DNA of 64,000 nt, from the NCBI GenBank assembly GCA_963575745.1, contig CAUYUJ010014200.1:70001-134000 (forward strand), written 5' to 3'. This stretch comes from Prorocentrum cordatum. Taxonomy: Eukaryota; Sar; Dinophyceae; Prorocentrales; Prorocentraceae. Below, piece by piece: positions 1 to 9,916 of this stretch. The translations under genes and the position numbers were made by a program. Position 1 is the first letter of the stretch, and the number at the start of each line of letters is the position of its first letter. The notes below the pieces were generated by a model. It was not told the DNA's origin, did no database searches, and worked only from the letters and a program-made list of their open reading frames with translations.

Positions 1-294
1 CCTCTCGCATCTCCTCGCCCTGGTGGTGCTGGTGTCGCCTTTCGTTCTTCCTAGACCCAGGGCCCTGGCCGCATGAGTCGTCAGGACCCGCTCGGCGGCC
101 GAGTTGGGTTCAGGGTGTCGGGACGGGGTTGGAAGCCCCCTGAGGCACACACTGCTTTTTTGTTCCCATGCAGGGCCCCCGTCGGAGGTCCCGGTCCTCC
201 ACCCCCGGGTTCTCACCCCGAGTCGTGTTCTGACGGTGCCAGGGCCCGGCGAGTGACGGGGGAGGTTGAACACAACCAAACACCCCCGCTCACG

Positions 295-319
295 CACACA
301 CACACACACACACACACAC
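295..319. repeat. (CA)n microsatellite
   Basis: An uninterrupted CA dinucleotide run, followed to about 455 by an AT-richer stretch of TATCTA/CATA-type simple sequence that stands out from the GC-rich surroundings. No gene is visible here. Confidence 0.9.
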
Positions 320-589
320 GTACATATTTAGATGTTAGATGTCGATGTGTCTACATACATATATGTCTACACGTGTCCTGCACACACATATAGATAGACA
401 TATCTATGTATGTATCTATGCGCATACATCTGTTTATATCTACATATATGATGGTGTGGAACCGTTGATTCTATCCACAGAGCTGCGTCAGTCGAGGTTT
501 GCCGACGCGCGCTTCTGTTTCTGGTGCGCAGATGCCAGCAAGCTGCGGTGTGCGATCGAGAACCAACGTGACATCGACGATGTTCGCCT

Positions 590-1175
590 CTTCAGGCCTG
601 CTTGGGTGTCCTCCTGGGACTCTTTTTGGGCGCCTTAGGCCTTCTGGGGCCGTCTTGTCAGCATCTTCGGCCTTCTTAGGGCCCTCGTGGGCAGACTCGG
701 TGCCCTCTTGGCCTGTCTTGGGGGCCTCTTATCAGGGGCTTTTTGGACCATCTTGGGGGCCTCTTGGGGTTTTTCGGGGCCGTCTCGGGGACCTCTTGGG
801 CCCTCTTTGGGCCCCGCCTTTGCTGTCTTGGAACTCTCTTGGGCGCCTCTTGGGACGTCTCGGGGCGTTCCTGGCGACCTCTTGGGCCGTCTTGGGGTCC
901 ACACGGTCGAAAGCGCGAGAATCTCAGAATCTGTAGTAAACCCATAGGGCCTCTACGATTTCGGCCTCTTGGCGCCCTGTAGGGTGTCCCGTCGGAGCTG
1001 TCTCAGGGCGTCTTGGCGGGTTCTAGGGCCGTCTTGGGAGTATCGGTGGCCGTCGGAGGGCCGTCTTGGGTTATCTCGGGGCTTCCTTTGGTCGTCTCGG
1101 GGCATCCTTGGGCCGTCTCGGGGCTCTCCTGGGGAGCTCCGGTGCCGCTTCGGGGTCCTCCAGGAGCCCTCCGGT
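590..1175. repeat. Minisatellite of CTCTTGGGG-type units (family N)
   Basis: A degenerate tandem array of 9-15 bp units such as CGTCTTGGGG and CCTCTTGGGG. Units vary in the middle, so several frames stay open on both strands; these are not treated as genes. The same unit recurs at 14510-14612, and in reverse complement at 13425-13645 and 62998-63165. Confidence 0.8.
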
Positions 1176-1256
1176 ACCGTTTCGGGCTCCCCTTGGCGTT
1201 CAGGGAACCGGGGTTCCCCCCAAACACTCAATGCTTCTCACGGGTTCACATGAATG

Positions 1257-1275
1257 TATATATATATATATATAT
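1257..1275. repeat. (TA)n microsatellite
   Basis: A short TA run just upstream of the family L element. Confidence 0.85.
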
Positions 1276-1298
1276 GTGATAGAAACGATGCAAGCATT

Positions 1299-1454
1299 TA
1301 CCAGCCTCGAACGTATCCTTATTCCTAAGACTGACACGCCAAAAGGCGATGACAATCTTAGGGATTCGCCTTCAAAACATAAGGGAATCCCTAAGATTTG
1401 CATCGTGATGAGGAGGTGCCCAGCATAGGGATAGGGATATGTTCCAGGCTGGTA
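1299..1454. mobile_element. Family L inverted-repeat element, copy 1
   Basis: About 156 bp with terminal inverted repeats. The left end TACCAGCCTCGAACGTATCC matches the reverse complement of the right end (TACCAGCCTGGAACATATCC) with few differences. Flanks are AAGCATT (1292-1298) and AAGCATG (1455-1461), a likely 7-bp target duplication with one mismatch. A second copy lies at 20256-20412 and a decayed one at 36444-36578. It has no coding capacity and is probably a non-autonomous DNA element. Confidence 0.75.
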
Positions 1455-1602
1455 AAGCATGTCTTGGCCAACAGGAGCCCGACGCCCCCCGGGGCCGGCG
1501 GCACACGGCGCCGACCGGGTGGGCGGAGGGGCATTTCGACGTCGCCCACGGCTTGGTGCTGCCCGGGCCCGCGAGGACGCGCAGAGAAGGCAACTACCCT
1601 CT

Positions 1603-1770
1603 CGGGTGTTGCTAGAAGTGCCCCTGTCCCAAGGTGCACCCAGGATTCTCGGGGTGGCCCAGGCGGCCTCCAGAGCAGCCCTCACGAGGCCCAGAGGGCC
1701 CCAGGGGCTCCAAGATTGAACGAAAAGCTAGGGGCTCATTTTGGGCCAGGGGCACTTCTAGCAACACCCG
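1603..1770. mobile_element. Family T element with perfect 24-bp terminal inverted repeats
   Basis: The first 24 bases (starting CGGGTGTTGCTAGAAGTG) are exactly the reverse complement of the last 24. Flanking heptamers ACCCTCT and ACCCGCG agree at 5 of 7 positions and may be a decayed target duplication. The interior (CCCAAGGTGCACCCAGGATT onward) is homologous to 5700-5790. Non-coding. Confidence 0.75.
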
Positions 1771-1788
1771 ACCCGCGGCTCCGCGTCA

Positions 1789-1952
1789 GAGTGGCCTTTC
1801 CCTGGAGTGACCTCTGGTGCGGGCACGCAGCGGCCCCCAGATGGCTCCACGCGGTGCGACAATGAGCAGCGGCCTGTGCGCTCGGGCGCTCGACCTGCCC
1901 CACGGCCCCCCCCGAGAGTGGCGCGCCGAAGGTCGCCCTTGCCTATGGAGGG
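1789..1952. mobile_element. Family U foldback-like element, copy 1 (degenerate)
   Basis: Shares AGAGTGGCC and CTCTGGTGCG blocks with elements at 52729-52858 and 53941-54060, which begin CTTCGCCAGAGTGGCC. The far end carries the inverted equivalent (GGCGCGCCGAAGGTCGCC). Ends are approximate. Confidence 0.45.
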
Positions 1953-2020
1953 TCCCTCCTGGCGCGCGGCCGACGGCCCGGCGCTCCGGCGAGCTGCTCT
2001 TTGCCTCTCCGGGCGTGCTT

Positions 2021-2185
2021 CAGGAAGGAAAAAACACACAGACACAATGGATCGTCGATCCCCAGGGACATATGGGAAAACATATGGGAAGTGGTGGGGG
2101 AGACAAGCATCCAGAAGATGTAGGAAAATATGGGGAGTCACCTGGTATCTGTGTGTGCTTACTTGTGTGTCCCAGGGCCTCTTCA
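2021..2185 (+). mobile_element. Family B dispersed element, copy 1
   Basis: About 165 bp. It starts with CAGGAAGGAAAAAACACACA, continues with GACACAATGGATCGTCGAT, has repeated GGGAAAATATGGG-type blocks, and ends with TGTGTGTCCCAGGGCCTCTTCA. Further copies are at 3671, 6596, 25448, 36581 and, split, at 50076. Inverted ends are weak and no secure target duplication was found, so the transposition class is open. Confidence 0.8.
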
Positions 2186-2320
2186 GTGGTGCCTCTCTGG
2201 TGTCGGGCCGCGCGCTGGCGACGCGTGCCCGGCGGCGGACGCCTGGGCACACACCACCGCCGCCGCCGTGCCTGCCTGGGGGTCGTCCCTGGCCCGGGCG
2301 CGGTGTGCACGCCCCTCCTG

Positions 2321-2516
2321 AAGGAATAGGGGGGGGTGATGACTAGGGGGGGGGGGATTTCATGGCGCGGGCCATGACTTTTCCTCAGATGTCATGGCGC
2401 CTCTTCTTATTTCATTACGTCCCTGGCCCCCCCGCTGGGCCGCGCACATGCCGCCGGTCATGATTTGCACCCCCCCCTCTTGGACACCCCCCTCTTGGCC
2501 GCTCCCGAGCCTCGGC
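2321..2516. repeat. Repeat block R, copy 1
   Basis: About 190 bp (GGGGGGTGATGACTAGGGGG ... CTCTTGGCCGCTCCCGAG), nearly identical to 6772-6955. In both places it lies between a family B copy and a family A copy, suggesting one duplicated B-R-A block. Confidence 0.8.
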
Positions 2517-2520
2517 TTCC

Positions 2521-2608
2521 GTCGGGCCGGTCCCTCTACAGGAGAAGCGTTCACCAAAAGTAGCAACAAGTAGTCTGGGGACGATGTTTGCAGTACTTCT
2601 GGGGCTTC
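2521..2608 (+). mobile_element. Family A element, left part only
   Basis: Carries the family A left end (GTCGGGCCGGTCCCTCTACA) and the TAGTCTGGGGACGATGT internal block, then stops at a foldback insertion. The complete neighbour at 2852-3007 repeats the same left part, so the left end is duplicated around the insertion. Confidence 0.7.
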
Positions 2609-2851
2609 GTGGGCCCTGGCAACGGCAGGGCCGTTTTTGTTACTGGTTCCGTTCTGCCGTTTTTCCGCCGGTTCCGACGCCGTTTTTGTTACCGCTTCCG
2701 TCGCCGTGTCTTGACCGGTTCGGGCTCCGGTTCCAATCCTGGAGCCGTTTTTTTGCCGTTTCCGGTCGCCGTTTTTTTGTTGGTTCCATTTTCAAGGGAC
2801 ATTTTTTTGGAAACGGTGAAAAAACGGCCCTGCCGTTTCTGGGGCCCACAA
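2609..2851. mobile_element. Foldback element inside family A
   Basis: Left arm TGGGCCCTGGCAACGGCAGG with GCCGTTTTTGTTACTGG is mirrored by the right arm (GAAAAAACGGCCCTGCCGTT, TCTGGGGCCCA), giving arms of about 40 bp. The interior is an imperfect tandem array of GCCGTTTTTGTTACCGGTTCC-like units. Confidence 0.7.
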
Positions 2852-3007
2852 AGGGCCTGTCCCTCTACAGGAGAAGCGCTCAAACATAGTAGCAACAAGC
2901 AGTCTGGGGACGATGTCTGTAGCAGTCTTGGGGTATGTGTTGCGCATGTTTGGGCTCCGGTTTATTTGTCGTGCAAAAGCCCACGGTAGGCGGGACACGC
3001 CCGACTT
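2852..3007 (+). mobile_element. Family A element, copy 2
   Basis: Left end GGGCCTGTCCCTCTACAGG and right end GGCGGGACACGCCCGACTT. The interior carries the family block AGTCTGGGGACGATGTCTG and a T-rich centre. The left terminus has decayed relative to the better copies at 36106 and 40892. Confidence 0.7.
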
Positions 3008-3300
3008 GATCGGAGGGAGGGGAAGCGACACCGACACCACCAGGGGGCCCGCCTCCAGCGAGGAGGTCCACGATGCCTCCCCGAGCTGGAGGCTGGGGAT
3101 GTCTCGAGCGAGAGGGGGGGACCACACCACCAGGGAGACCTCTATTGCTTGCCTCCCCGCACCTCCTCGCCCTGGTGGTGTTGGTGTCGCCCTTCCTTGC
3201 TCCTACAGCCGGGCCGCTGAAGAAGGAACCCTTTTCGTTTGGGAGGGGCTCCGTGTTCCTTCGTTGTTTTGCAGTGCTCCTTGGGTTTTCCTCCGGTTTT
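3008..3300. other. Spacer without recognisable features
   Basis: GC-rich sequence with no supportable gene. It resembles the first 60 bases of the window (CTCGCCCTGGTGGTG...TGTCGCC), so it is probably another dispersed repeat. Confidence 0.4.
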
Positions 3301-3437
3301 CCATGGGAAATCGGAGTTAAACTTATGGGAAAATGGGGCCAACGACCATGGGAAATCGGAGTTAAACTTATGGGAAAATGGGGCCGACTTATAGTTAACT
3401 TTTCCATGGGGAATCGGAGTTAAACTTAGTTAACTAA
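3301..3437. repeat. 45-bp tandem repeat, about three units
   Basis: Units start CCATGGGAAATCGGAGTTAA at 3301, 3346 and 3404. The first two are nearly identical; the third contains an insertion. Confidence 0.9.
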
Positions 3438-3670
3438 TTTCTCGTTCCTCAGGTCAGCGCCCCGACTGCAACCGAAGCCTCCGCACGAGATGGCCTCCGC
3501 GCGCGGCCCCGCGGCCCCGGGCGGCCCTGGCCGGGCAGGGCGCGCGGCGCGCATGTCTTGTGGTCCCCCCTCTCTCCGCCGAGGAGGCGCCAGCGGCCCG
3601 AGGTGCCTCAGGACGGGGGCGGCTCGCAGACGCGGTCGGCGTTGTCGCTTCGAAGGTCTCTGTGTGTGTC

Positions 3671-3831
3671 CAGGAGGGAAAAACACACACAGACACAATG
3701 GATCGTCGATTCCCAGAAGAGGAGGGAAAATATGGGAAGTGGGGGGGCAGACAAAACACCAGAAAATATGGGCAAATATGGGGAATCGTTTTATTTGTGT
3801 GTATTTATTTGTGTGTCCTGGGGCCCCTTCA
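3671..3831 (+). mobile_element. Family B dispersed element, copy 2
   Basis: The best-preserved copy of family B, from CAGGAGGGAAAAACACACAC to GGGGCCCCTTCA. Flanking TCTCTGTGTG and TCTATGTGTG are similar, but the flanks are microsatellite-like, so they cannot be called a target duplication safely. Confidence 0.8.
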
Positions 3832-5198
3832 TCTATGTGTGCTTGGCCGTTGTCGGCGTCGCGGCTGGGCGCAGCTCGAAGACACAGCGGGGGCGCGCAC
3901 CAAGAGACCATATATGCTCTTCGGCAGGGTATCCCGGGCTTCTCCGCTCCGCGCGCTGCGCGGCGACTTCCCGCAGCCGGTGAAGAAGCTGCTGCGTTCA
4001 GGGGTGCTCCAGGCTGCCCCATCGGGTGCACCCCGCACGCGGGTGCTCAGGGTTGGGTTTCTTGCGAGGGTTTCTTGCGGCGCCGCGCCCGCACTGTGCT
4101 GCCACCGATGGGCGCATTTTGAGCGGATTCTGCTCGGGGGGTGGCCTGGCGAGGGGGGCGGTGGCCTTCTGGGAGGGCAGTGTGCTTTTCTCATCAGGGG
4201 GGAGTCTGGGGCTGCCACGAGGGCCTCGCAGAAGGCGGGGGCGGGCCTCTCTGACAGGCCTGCTGCCTCCCTGCTCGCCCGCCCTTCTCTGGAAAGTTGT
4301 TGCGCCTCTGTGAAAGGCCAGCCCCCCTTCCCTGCCCGCCCCTCCCCTTGGTGCGCGCCGCCAGTCTAGGAGGCCCCAAGTGTCTCCCAGGGGGGCGGCT
4401 CTCAGGAGGGGGGGGGGCCCTGCGGGGTCCCACTGGCCTCTGGGAGGCAATGGGGCAAGGAGGAAAGCGAGGCGGAGCAGGGAGGGGGGCAGGGAGGAGC
4501 AGCGGGAGGAGCGGAACAGGCGGTGGAGGAGAACGAGGAGGGAGAGGAGGGGAACCGCCACAGCTCTTGCTTAGGTCGGGCTAGCGTAAAAAAAGGGAGA
4601 GGAGGGGGAGCAAGAGGCAGGACAGAAGGAGGAGCAGGACGCACACTCGAGGCACACCGCGGTGCTCCCCTGAGGGTAGGTAGAGCGAATCGCATACCAA
4701 CTCTTCACACATTGCGAATACCCCAGGAGCCGCAGCCAGAAGCTTGGGAACATTTCCCGCACACGCGGTGTTCAGCTCGTGCACATGCCCCAACCAGTTC
4801 CCCAACCCTCCCACCAATTGTTTTCGACAGTAGGGTCTGACAGTTCGCGCTTCCCAGCGAACTGCACAGCAGGAGCAAGGAGGATTCAGGAGGTGGTGGC
4901 GGAGGGAGGTGCGCTCGCTGGAGCCTGGACGCCTCCCAGAGCAGCATGTCAGCATCCCACACCCTACCACATTAGACTAGCGGCCTGGTTGGTAGACGGA
5001 GTCTCCGCTGCATGCAGCATCGCCGCCCTGGTACAAGCCTCAGCCGCAGCCAGAGCAGTATTTCGAGATGCCTCTCTCCCTTACAGGACGTGCTACCTTT
5101 TTATGTGTGTGTGTGTGTTTTGTTGTGGTCGTGTTCAACCGTCTGCACAGGCTGACAGCTTAGTTCTGTACGCTTGCGGCCTTTGCATGTTTTCCAGA
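3832..5198. other. GC-rich spacer, no supportable gene
   Basis: Contains purine-rich sequence around 4450-4640 and a lower-GC stretch from about 4690. A 183-codon open frame (4779-5330) was inspected: it has no recognisable domain, spans a 40-bp duplication and ends in Cys/Leu-rich low-complexity sequence, so it is not called. Confidence 0.5.
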
Positions 5199-5278
5199 AC
5201 TTGTCGGCTGACGGTTTCCTCAGCTGCTTGCAGCCAACACTTGTCGGCTCACGGTTTCCTCAGTTGCTTGCAGCTGAA
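5199..5278. repeat. 40-bp tandem duplication
   Basis: Two adjacent copies of a unit starting ACTTGTCGGCTGACGGTTTC and ending TTGCAGCCAAC, differing at a few positions. Confidence 0.9.
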
Positions 5279-5439
5279 TGTGTTGGCCATAGCGCCTCAG
5301 GTTTGCTGCTTCTTCAGCAAAGCCCGCTAAGCGTGACAAGAAGGAGGAACGCTGAGCTTGACAAGGAGGAGGCAAGGCCAGCCCAGGCCCACCCCTCCTG
5401 TGCAGCGCGTGGCGGTCTGGTGGCCTACAGCCAACCCGC

Positions 5440-5600
5440 CTAGGAAGGATGGGCAACCTTCCCAAGGGTACTCTTGCATCCTTGCCTCCTCGGTCCATCC
5501 TTCGCCGCTTTCGCTGGCCGCGCCCCGCTCGAACAGCTTCGAAATGGGCGTCCAAGGCCCTTGCATCCTTACCGCGCATCCTTACTATACTGGTTGACTG
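5440..5600. repeat. Dispersed repeat family M, copy 1
   Basis: Contains GGCAACCTTCCCAAGGGTAC, CGCTGGCCGCGCCCCGCTCG and GGGCGTCCAAGGCCCTTGC blocks, shared in order with 12268-12450, 25190-25325 and 62370-62515. Function unknown. Confidence 0.75.
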
Positions 5601-5699
5601 TATGACTCCGCGCGTCCACGCGTGGACCTCTCCCCGGCAGGACAACCTCGGCGCTGGCCTGGCCCTGGCCGCGGAGCCCCACAGGCCGGGCGCTGCCAA

Positions 5700-5790
5700 A
5701 AGAGTCCCTGGCCCAAGGTGCCCCCCAGGAACCCCAGGGCGGCCCAGGGTGCCTTCAGAGCATCCCCCACGAGGCCCCGAGGGTCCCATG
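5700..5790. repeat. Family T, copy 2 (internal part)
   Basis: Matches the interior of 1603-1770: CCCAAGGTGCCCCCCAGGA, then CCCAGGGCGGCCCAGGG and CACGAGGCCCCGAGGG. The clean terminal repeats of copy 1 are not preserved. Confidence 0.6.
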
Positions 5791-5867
5791 ATTTTTTGTT
5801 TATATCAAATACATCTGACGAGAAGATGAGGGCAGCATACCTCGACATCTGGCATGTCGACTTGTTC

Positions 5868-5990
5868 GAGACACGGGCCCCCGACCTCTCGAGCCTTTTC
5901 CCGGGACCGGCCTTTCATCCCGAGTCGGCCGCTCTTTGACGGCCCCGAGGCCTGGCGAGGGCCCCGAGGGGCCGAAGACGGTGGGAAACC
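5868..5990. repeat. Dispersed repeat family C, copy
   Basis: Contains CTTTTCCCGGGACCGGCCTT, TCATCCCGAGTCG, GACGGCCCCGAGGCCTGGCG and AGGGCCCCGAGGGGCCGAA. These recur in order on one strand or the other at 12786, 18128, 22035, 37330, 54465 and 57370. Many copies include GACCTCTGGGGGTCGACGTC. Probably a short mobile repeat of about 130 bp. Confidence 0.65.
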
Positions 5991-5994
5991 TCCG

Positions 5995-6595
5995 CGATCG
6001 ATTTCCCGAGTCGCCTGATGTCTGGGCACTCTGGGTTTCTTGATGAGCGTGGGGGGGTACCCCTCCGACGCGGGTCAGCCTCGCCCCGCCCTCGCGCCGC
6101 GACGGGGGACGGGGCGCCTTCGGCCACCGGCGGCTGCCCGCGACGGGGGTCGATGCGGGGCTCCCCGCGGGGTTGACGCCCCCCCGACGCTTGCCATCCG
6201 AAGCGCGGAGGGAGGCCAGGGCCACCTCCCGCAGCACCCACCACGAGGCCGCTCCGGAGGAGCGCCGCCCGCGACGAGCACGGCAGCCCCTGCCGGCCGT
6301 CGGCGGGCGGCGCGGCCGCGGCGCTCGCCTGGGGCAGCCCGCGAGCGGCGGGCAGCCCGCGCGCGGCGGGCGGGCCCGCCGCGGCCCCCGCGCCGCGCGG
6401 GGCAGCCCGCGGGGCGCCCCGCGGCCCGGCGCGGCGGGGGCGGGCGGCGCGGGCTCGCCGCGCGACCTGCTGGGGCTGCCGCGGTCGCCGGGGGGCAGCC
6501 CGCGGTCGCCCCAGGCCGCGGGGCGGCTGCCGGCGGCGGCGGACAGCCTGCAGCACCCCGCCTCGCCGAGGCGCGGGGCGGGGCCCTGGCCCTGT
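5995..6595. other. Extreme GC island
   Basis: Almost pure G/C, open in several frames on both strands, with Ala/Gly/Arg/Pro-rich translations. No domain or codon bias favours one frame, so no gene is called. Confidence 0.5.
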
Positions 6596-6756
6596 CAGGA
6601 GGGGAAAAATCACAGACACAATGAGTCGTCGATTTCCCAAAAATATTGGGAAATATGGGAAGGGGGGGGGGGAAGACAAAAACTCAGAAAATATATAAAA
6701 ATATGGGGAAATATTTTATTTGTTTGTATTTATTTGTGTGTCCCAGGGCCCCTTCA
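6596..6756 (+). mobile_element. Family B dispersed element, copy 3
   Basis: From CAGGAGGGGAAAAATCACAG to CCCAGGGCCCCTTCA, with the same internal ATGAGTCGTCGATTTCCC and AAATATGGGGAAATATTTTA blocks. It abuts repeat block R, repeating the order seen at 2021-3007. Confidence 0.8.
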
Positions 6757-6771
6757 GTTTGTCGGGAACGG

Positions 6772-6955
6772 AAAAGAGGGGGGTGATGACTAGGGGGGGG
6801 TGGATATCATGGCGCGGGCGATGATATTTCCCCAGGTTTCATGGCGCCTCTTCTCGGTTCATTGCGTCCCTGGCTCCCCCGCTGGGCCGCGCACATGCCG
6901 CCGGTCATGATTTGCACCCCCCCCTCTTGGACATCCCCCTCTTGGCCGCTCCCGA
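6772..6955. repeat. Repeat block R, copy 2
   Basis: Second copy of the block at 2321-2516, including GGTCATGATTTGCACCCCCC and CTCTTGGCCGCTCCCGAG. Confidence 0.8.
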
Positions 6956-6959
6956 GTTT

Positions 6960-7035
6960 GGCTACTTCCAAGCATTATTTGACTATTCTCCATTTGTCGT
7001 CCAAAGTCCGCCTGTAGGAGGACACGCCCGACCTG
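6960..7035 (+). mobile_element. Family A element, right part only
   Basis: Ends with the family A right terminus (CCGCCTGTAGGAGGACACGC, CCGACCTGA) preceded by CCATTTGTCGTCC. The left terminus is missing and repeat block R lies directly upstream. Confidence 0.65.
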
Positions 7036-7124
7036 ACCCGAATGTTGCGTTGTTGCCTCCTGGAAGCGCAGGCTCAGTGCCGCAAACATGCGGTGCAGGC
7101 TATGGGTTGTGAGCTCTGCAGAGC

Positions 7125-7325
7125 CGGCCTTATATGGTGCAACGTTCGTGGTGCAAGCCATGAGGTGCGAGCTACGTGGTGCAAGCCATGCGGTGCAAGG
7201 TGTGTGGTGTTAGCTATGTGGTGCGACCCATGGGGTGCAAGCAATGCGGTACAAGCCGTTCGGTGCCCTTACGTGGTGCAAGCTATGTGGTACAATCTAC
7301 GTGGTGGTTAAATCTGCGTGGTGTG
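7125..7325. repeat. 14-bp minisatellite, GGTGCAAGC(C/T)ATGN
   Basis: About 13 consecutive units such as GGTGCAAGCCATGC, GGTGCGAGCTACGT and GGTGTTAGCTATGT. Related GGTGCA arrays occur at 22885-23145 and 23755-24235. Confidence 0.9.
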
Positions 7326-7329
7326 ATTC

Positions 7330-8746
7330 GGGCCAGCCTTTGCGGTGAACGCGTCGTTGGGCAATGCACGCGGTGCAATTGACCGAGTCGACGATGGTTT
7401 GGCAACTCCACCGCTCGCGTAAAAACCCTTGTCTCCCACCCGTAATGTGCTTGGCAAGCCCCATGCGGCCACGATTGCTGTTCCTACTGCTTGGCACTCG
7501 CTAGCGGATCTCTACGGCTGCGCTAATTTGCGAGTAGAGCAACGGGTGTGAAGTTCCCAGCGCGTAACTCGTTGCGGGTCGGTGACTTGGGCGAGCGGGA
7601 TTTCATAATGGCACTTACAGCGGCAGCAACGATGACGTTACTAGCGATGGTGGCGGCGATGATGGCGATGCCGATGGCAGGGTCCAATGACGGTGCCGAT
7701 GTTGGTGACGACAGTGCCTGTGATTACGCCCACGTGTTGGTCATGAGATGATTGTGATGATCATGGCGGTGGTGGTGGCGATATGTCGATGACGAGAACG
7801 GGGGTGATGCGATGGCGGTGATCAGGGTGGTGAGGTAGCGCGCGCGCGCGGAATTCCAAGAGTGCGTCGTGAACTCTTTGTCGAGCCGCTTGTCACTGCT
7901 CGCGCGAACATCTCAACCTTTGCCCCGCCGCTTGTCATGCCAAGCCCATGCCGCCACCATGATGCGTGCGGATAAACTTGACCATTTGCCGAGCCGACTT
8001 GTCGTGCGGATGTGCTTGAAAGTGGCTGGCGCATCTCTCCCTCCGCGCCGGCACGCGCGAGCTCGCGCGCCGAGCAGCAAGCTGGTTTTCGCACGTCTGC
8101 TGCGACCGCGATGATGCTGGCCGAGGAGCACTGCCTAGCGCGTCTCCGAGGCCATGCTGACCCGCGGGCGCAGCAGTGCGGGTCGGTGACTCGGAATGGC
8201 GCGGTGCCACGATGGCGCCAAGACCGGCGGCAATGATGCTGAGCATAGCGATGGCGGTGGCGATGACGACGATGCCGAAGGCAGGGCCGAGCTCCACGGG
8301 TGCTTCCACCATTGCAGGCTCCGTGGCCTTGAGAACGCTGAGGTCCGACGTTGCTGAAAAATGCAGCGCCGCTGAACATCACGACTGGAGCCCTAGAGAC
8401 ACCATCCTTCCGAGCTGCACTTTTCGAACTGGAGCGATCTGAGATATGAGATGGTCCCAGGGCCCGATGCAAGGCATAATTCCCTGCTGTGACAGAGTGA
8501 TGGCGCAAGGATCTCATGGTGATCTGTGTTCTTGCTGTACCAGCGCAAGAGGAGCCATCTTGCAGAGGAAGGAGAAACGACAGACGAAAGGACGACGCGA
8601 CGGGAGGCCGCTCGGAGAGATCCCCCCAGAGGTGCAGGGTGGACCCTCTGCGGACAGACAGCTCGCAGGTGGCCAGGAGCGCTTTTTCCTATCTTCTGAC
8701 GATGACGGGCTGGTGGGGGGAGAGGGGGAGAGATTTGGTCACTCCA
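7330..8746. other. Spacer with GATGGCGG-rich low complexity
   Basis: Two related stretches (about 7550-7700 and 8160-8300) share GCGGGTCGGTGACT and GATGATGGCGATG-like text, suggesting an old duplication. No supportable gene. Confidence 0.5.
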
Positions 8747-8951
8747 GGCTTTCCAAATGGGGTCCGAGTAGACGGTGTCGACAGATCGCGCCGCATCGCC
8801 GATGCATCGGCGATGCGTTTCAGTGTGGAGCCCCATATTCTCCACGTCAACGTCGCCGACACCGCCGATGCATAGCCGATGAATCGGCGGTGCATCGGCG
8901 ATGTGGCGTTCCTCCTCCGACCCCATGTGTTTGGACCTTATTTGAGAGGTT
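8747..8951. mobile_element. Family D foldback element, copy 1
   Basis: Left arm AATGGGGTCCGAGTAGAC and GATCGCGCCGCATCGCCGAT are mirrored on the right (GGCGATGTGGCG, CTCCTCCGACCCCAT). The centre has TCTCCACG and repeated CGATGCATCGGCGATG units. Clearer arms are seen at 53735-53935. Confidence 0.75.
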
Positions 8952-9514
8952 TCTGGACACATCGCGCTTCGCCCCGCTGCCGTCATGGGAGTGCCTGACA
9001 TGGATACTACCTTTTTCCCTCGCTCTGTCGGCGGGGCCTGGGTTGCCCCGAGCCCGCCTGCTTCTCCGTCTAGCTTGTTCCGGCTGAACCGGCAAACCCG
9101 CTAACGATTTGCTCTTAGGTGAGCGGCACGTATTGGCATCCGGCCGCATGCCGCGCGCCGACGCAGCAGCGCGGCAGCGTTGCGCGCTTTTTCCTGCCAC
9201 GCGCCCACGTGGGCGAGCGTAAGTGGCACGTGCCAGGATGTCGCGCGGGAGGTCGAAAGGGCACTAACGCCCTCCAGAGGGTTTCTTCAGGCCTGCGCAG
9301 ATAGCAAAAGCCTTTTCGGGGAATCAAAAAAGGGGGCGGGGCGGGTCACGGGAGTTCCCGCGAGGGATATAACAGCGGCTTCCAGCGCCCTCGGCGGCGG
9401 CAACCGCTGCCCGGCCTCGCCCCTGGCGGAGTGGTCTCCAGAGTCGCCGTCGCGGCGCTCGCTCTCGCCGAGGCGCCGGCGAGTCCTAAAGGGGCGCGGT
9501 GCTGATCCCCGGCG
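8952..9514. other. Spacer, nothing recognised
   Basis: GC-rich with no repeats shared elsewhere in the window that I could detect and no credible coding frame. Confidence 0.4.
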
Positions 9515-9712
9515 TAGGAGGAGGAGGAGGAGGAGGAGGAGGAGGAGGAGGAGGAGGAGGAGGAGCAGGAGCAGGAGCAGGAGGAGGAGGAGGAGGAGGA
9601 ATATTAATAATAATAAGAAGAAGATGAGCAGGAGGAGGAGGAGGAGGAGGAGGAGGAGAAGGAGGAGAAGGAAAAGGAGGACGGGGAGGAGGGGGAGGAG
9701 GAGGAGTCGGGC
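9515..9712. repeat. (GGA)n tract
   Basis: Imperfect GGA repeat with GCA and AAT interruptions. Its Arg/Glu/Gly and Leu/Ser/Pro translations are artefacts. Confidence 0.9.
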
Positions 9713-9741
9713 GTCGGCCTCCTGTGACATCTGGGTGTTTA

Positions 9742-9916
9742 GGCCTCCCAGGTGGGGTCCGAGGAGTAAATGGGGCCGGCGGATCGAGCCGCATCGAAGA
9801 TGCGTCGGCTATGCGGCTCGATGTGGGACCAGAGTTTCGCCGCGACGATGGCCCCGATGCCTCGGCGCTGCGTCGACGATGCGGGGCCCATTTACTACGA
9901 CCCCATCTGGGAGGCC
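9742..9916. mobile_element. Family D foldback element, copy 2
   Basis: Bounded by GGCCTCCCAGGTGGGGTCC and its inverse ACCCCATCTGGGAGGCC. Inner arms GGGGCCGGCGGATCGAGCCG and CGATGCGGGGCCCATTTAC show the same stem organisation as the other copies. Confidence 0.75.

Noticed and set aside
3671-3831. Target duplication TCTCTGTGTG/TCTATGTGTG around family B
   Set aside because: The flanks are TG-rich simple sequence and other copies do not show comparable duplications.
4779-5330. 183-codon open frame starting with ATG
   Set aside because: No recognised domain, contains a 40-bp tandem duplication and turns into low-complexity Cys/Leu/Ser sequence.
5995-6595. Long Ala/Arg/Pro-rich frames in a GC island
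   Set aside because: Several frames on both strands are open together because of base composition; nothing favours one.
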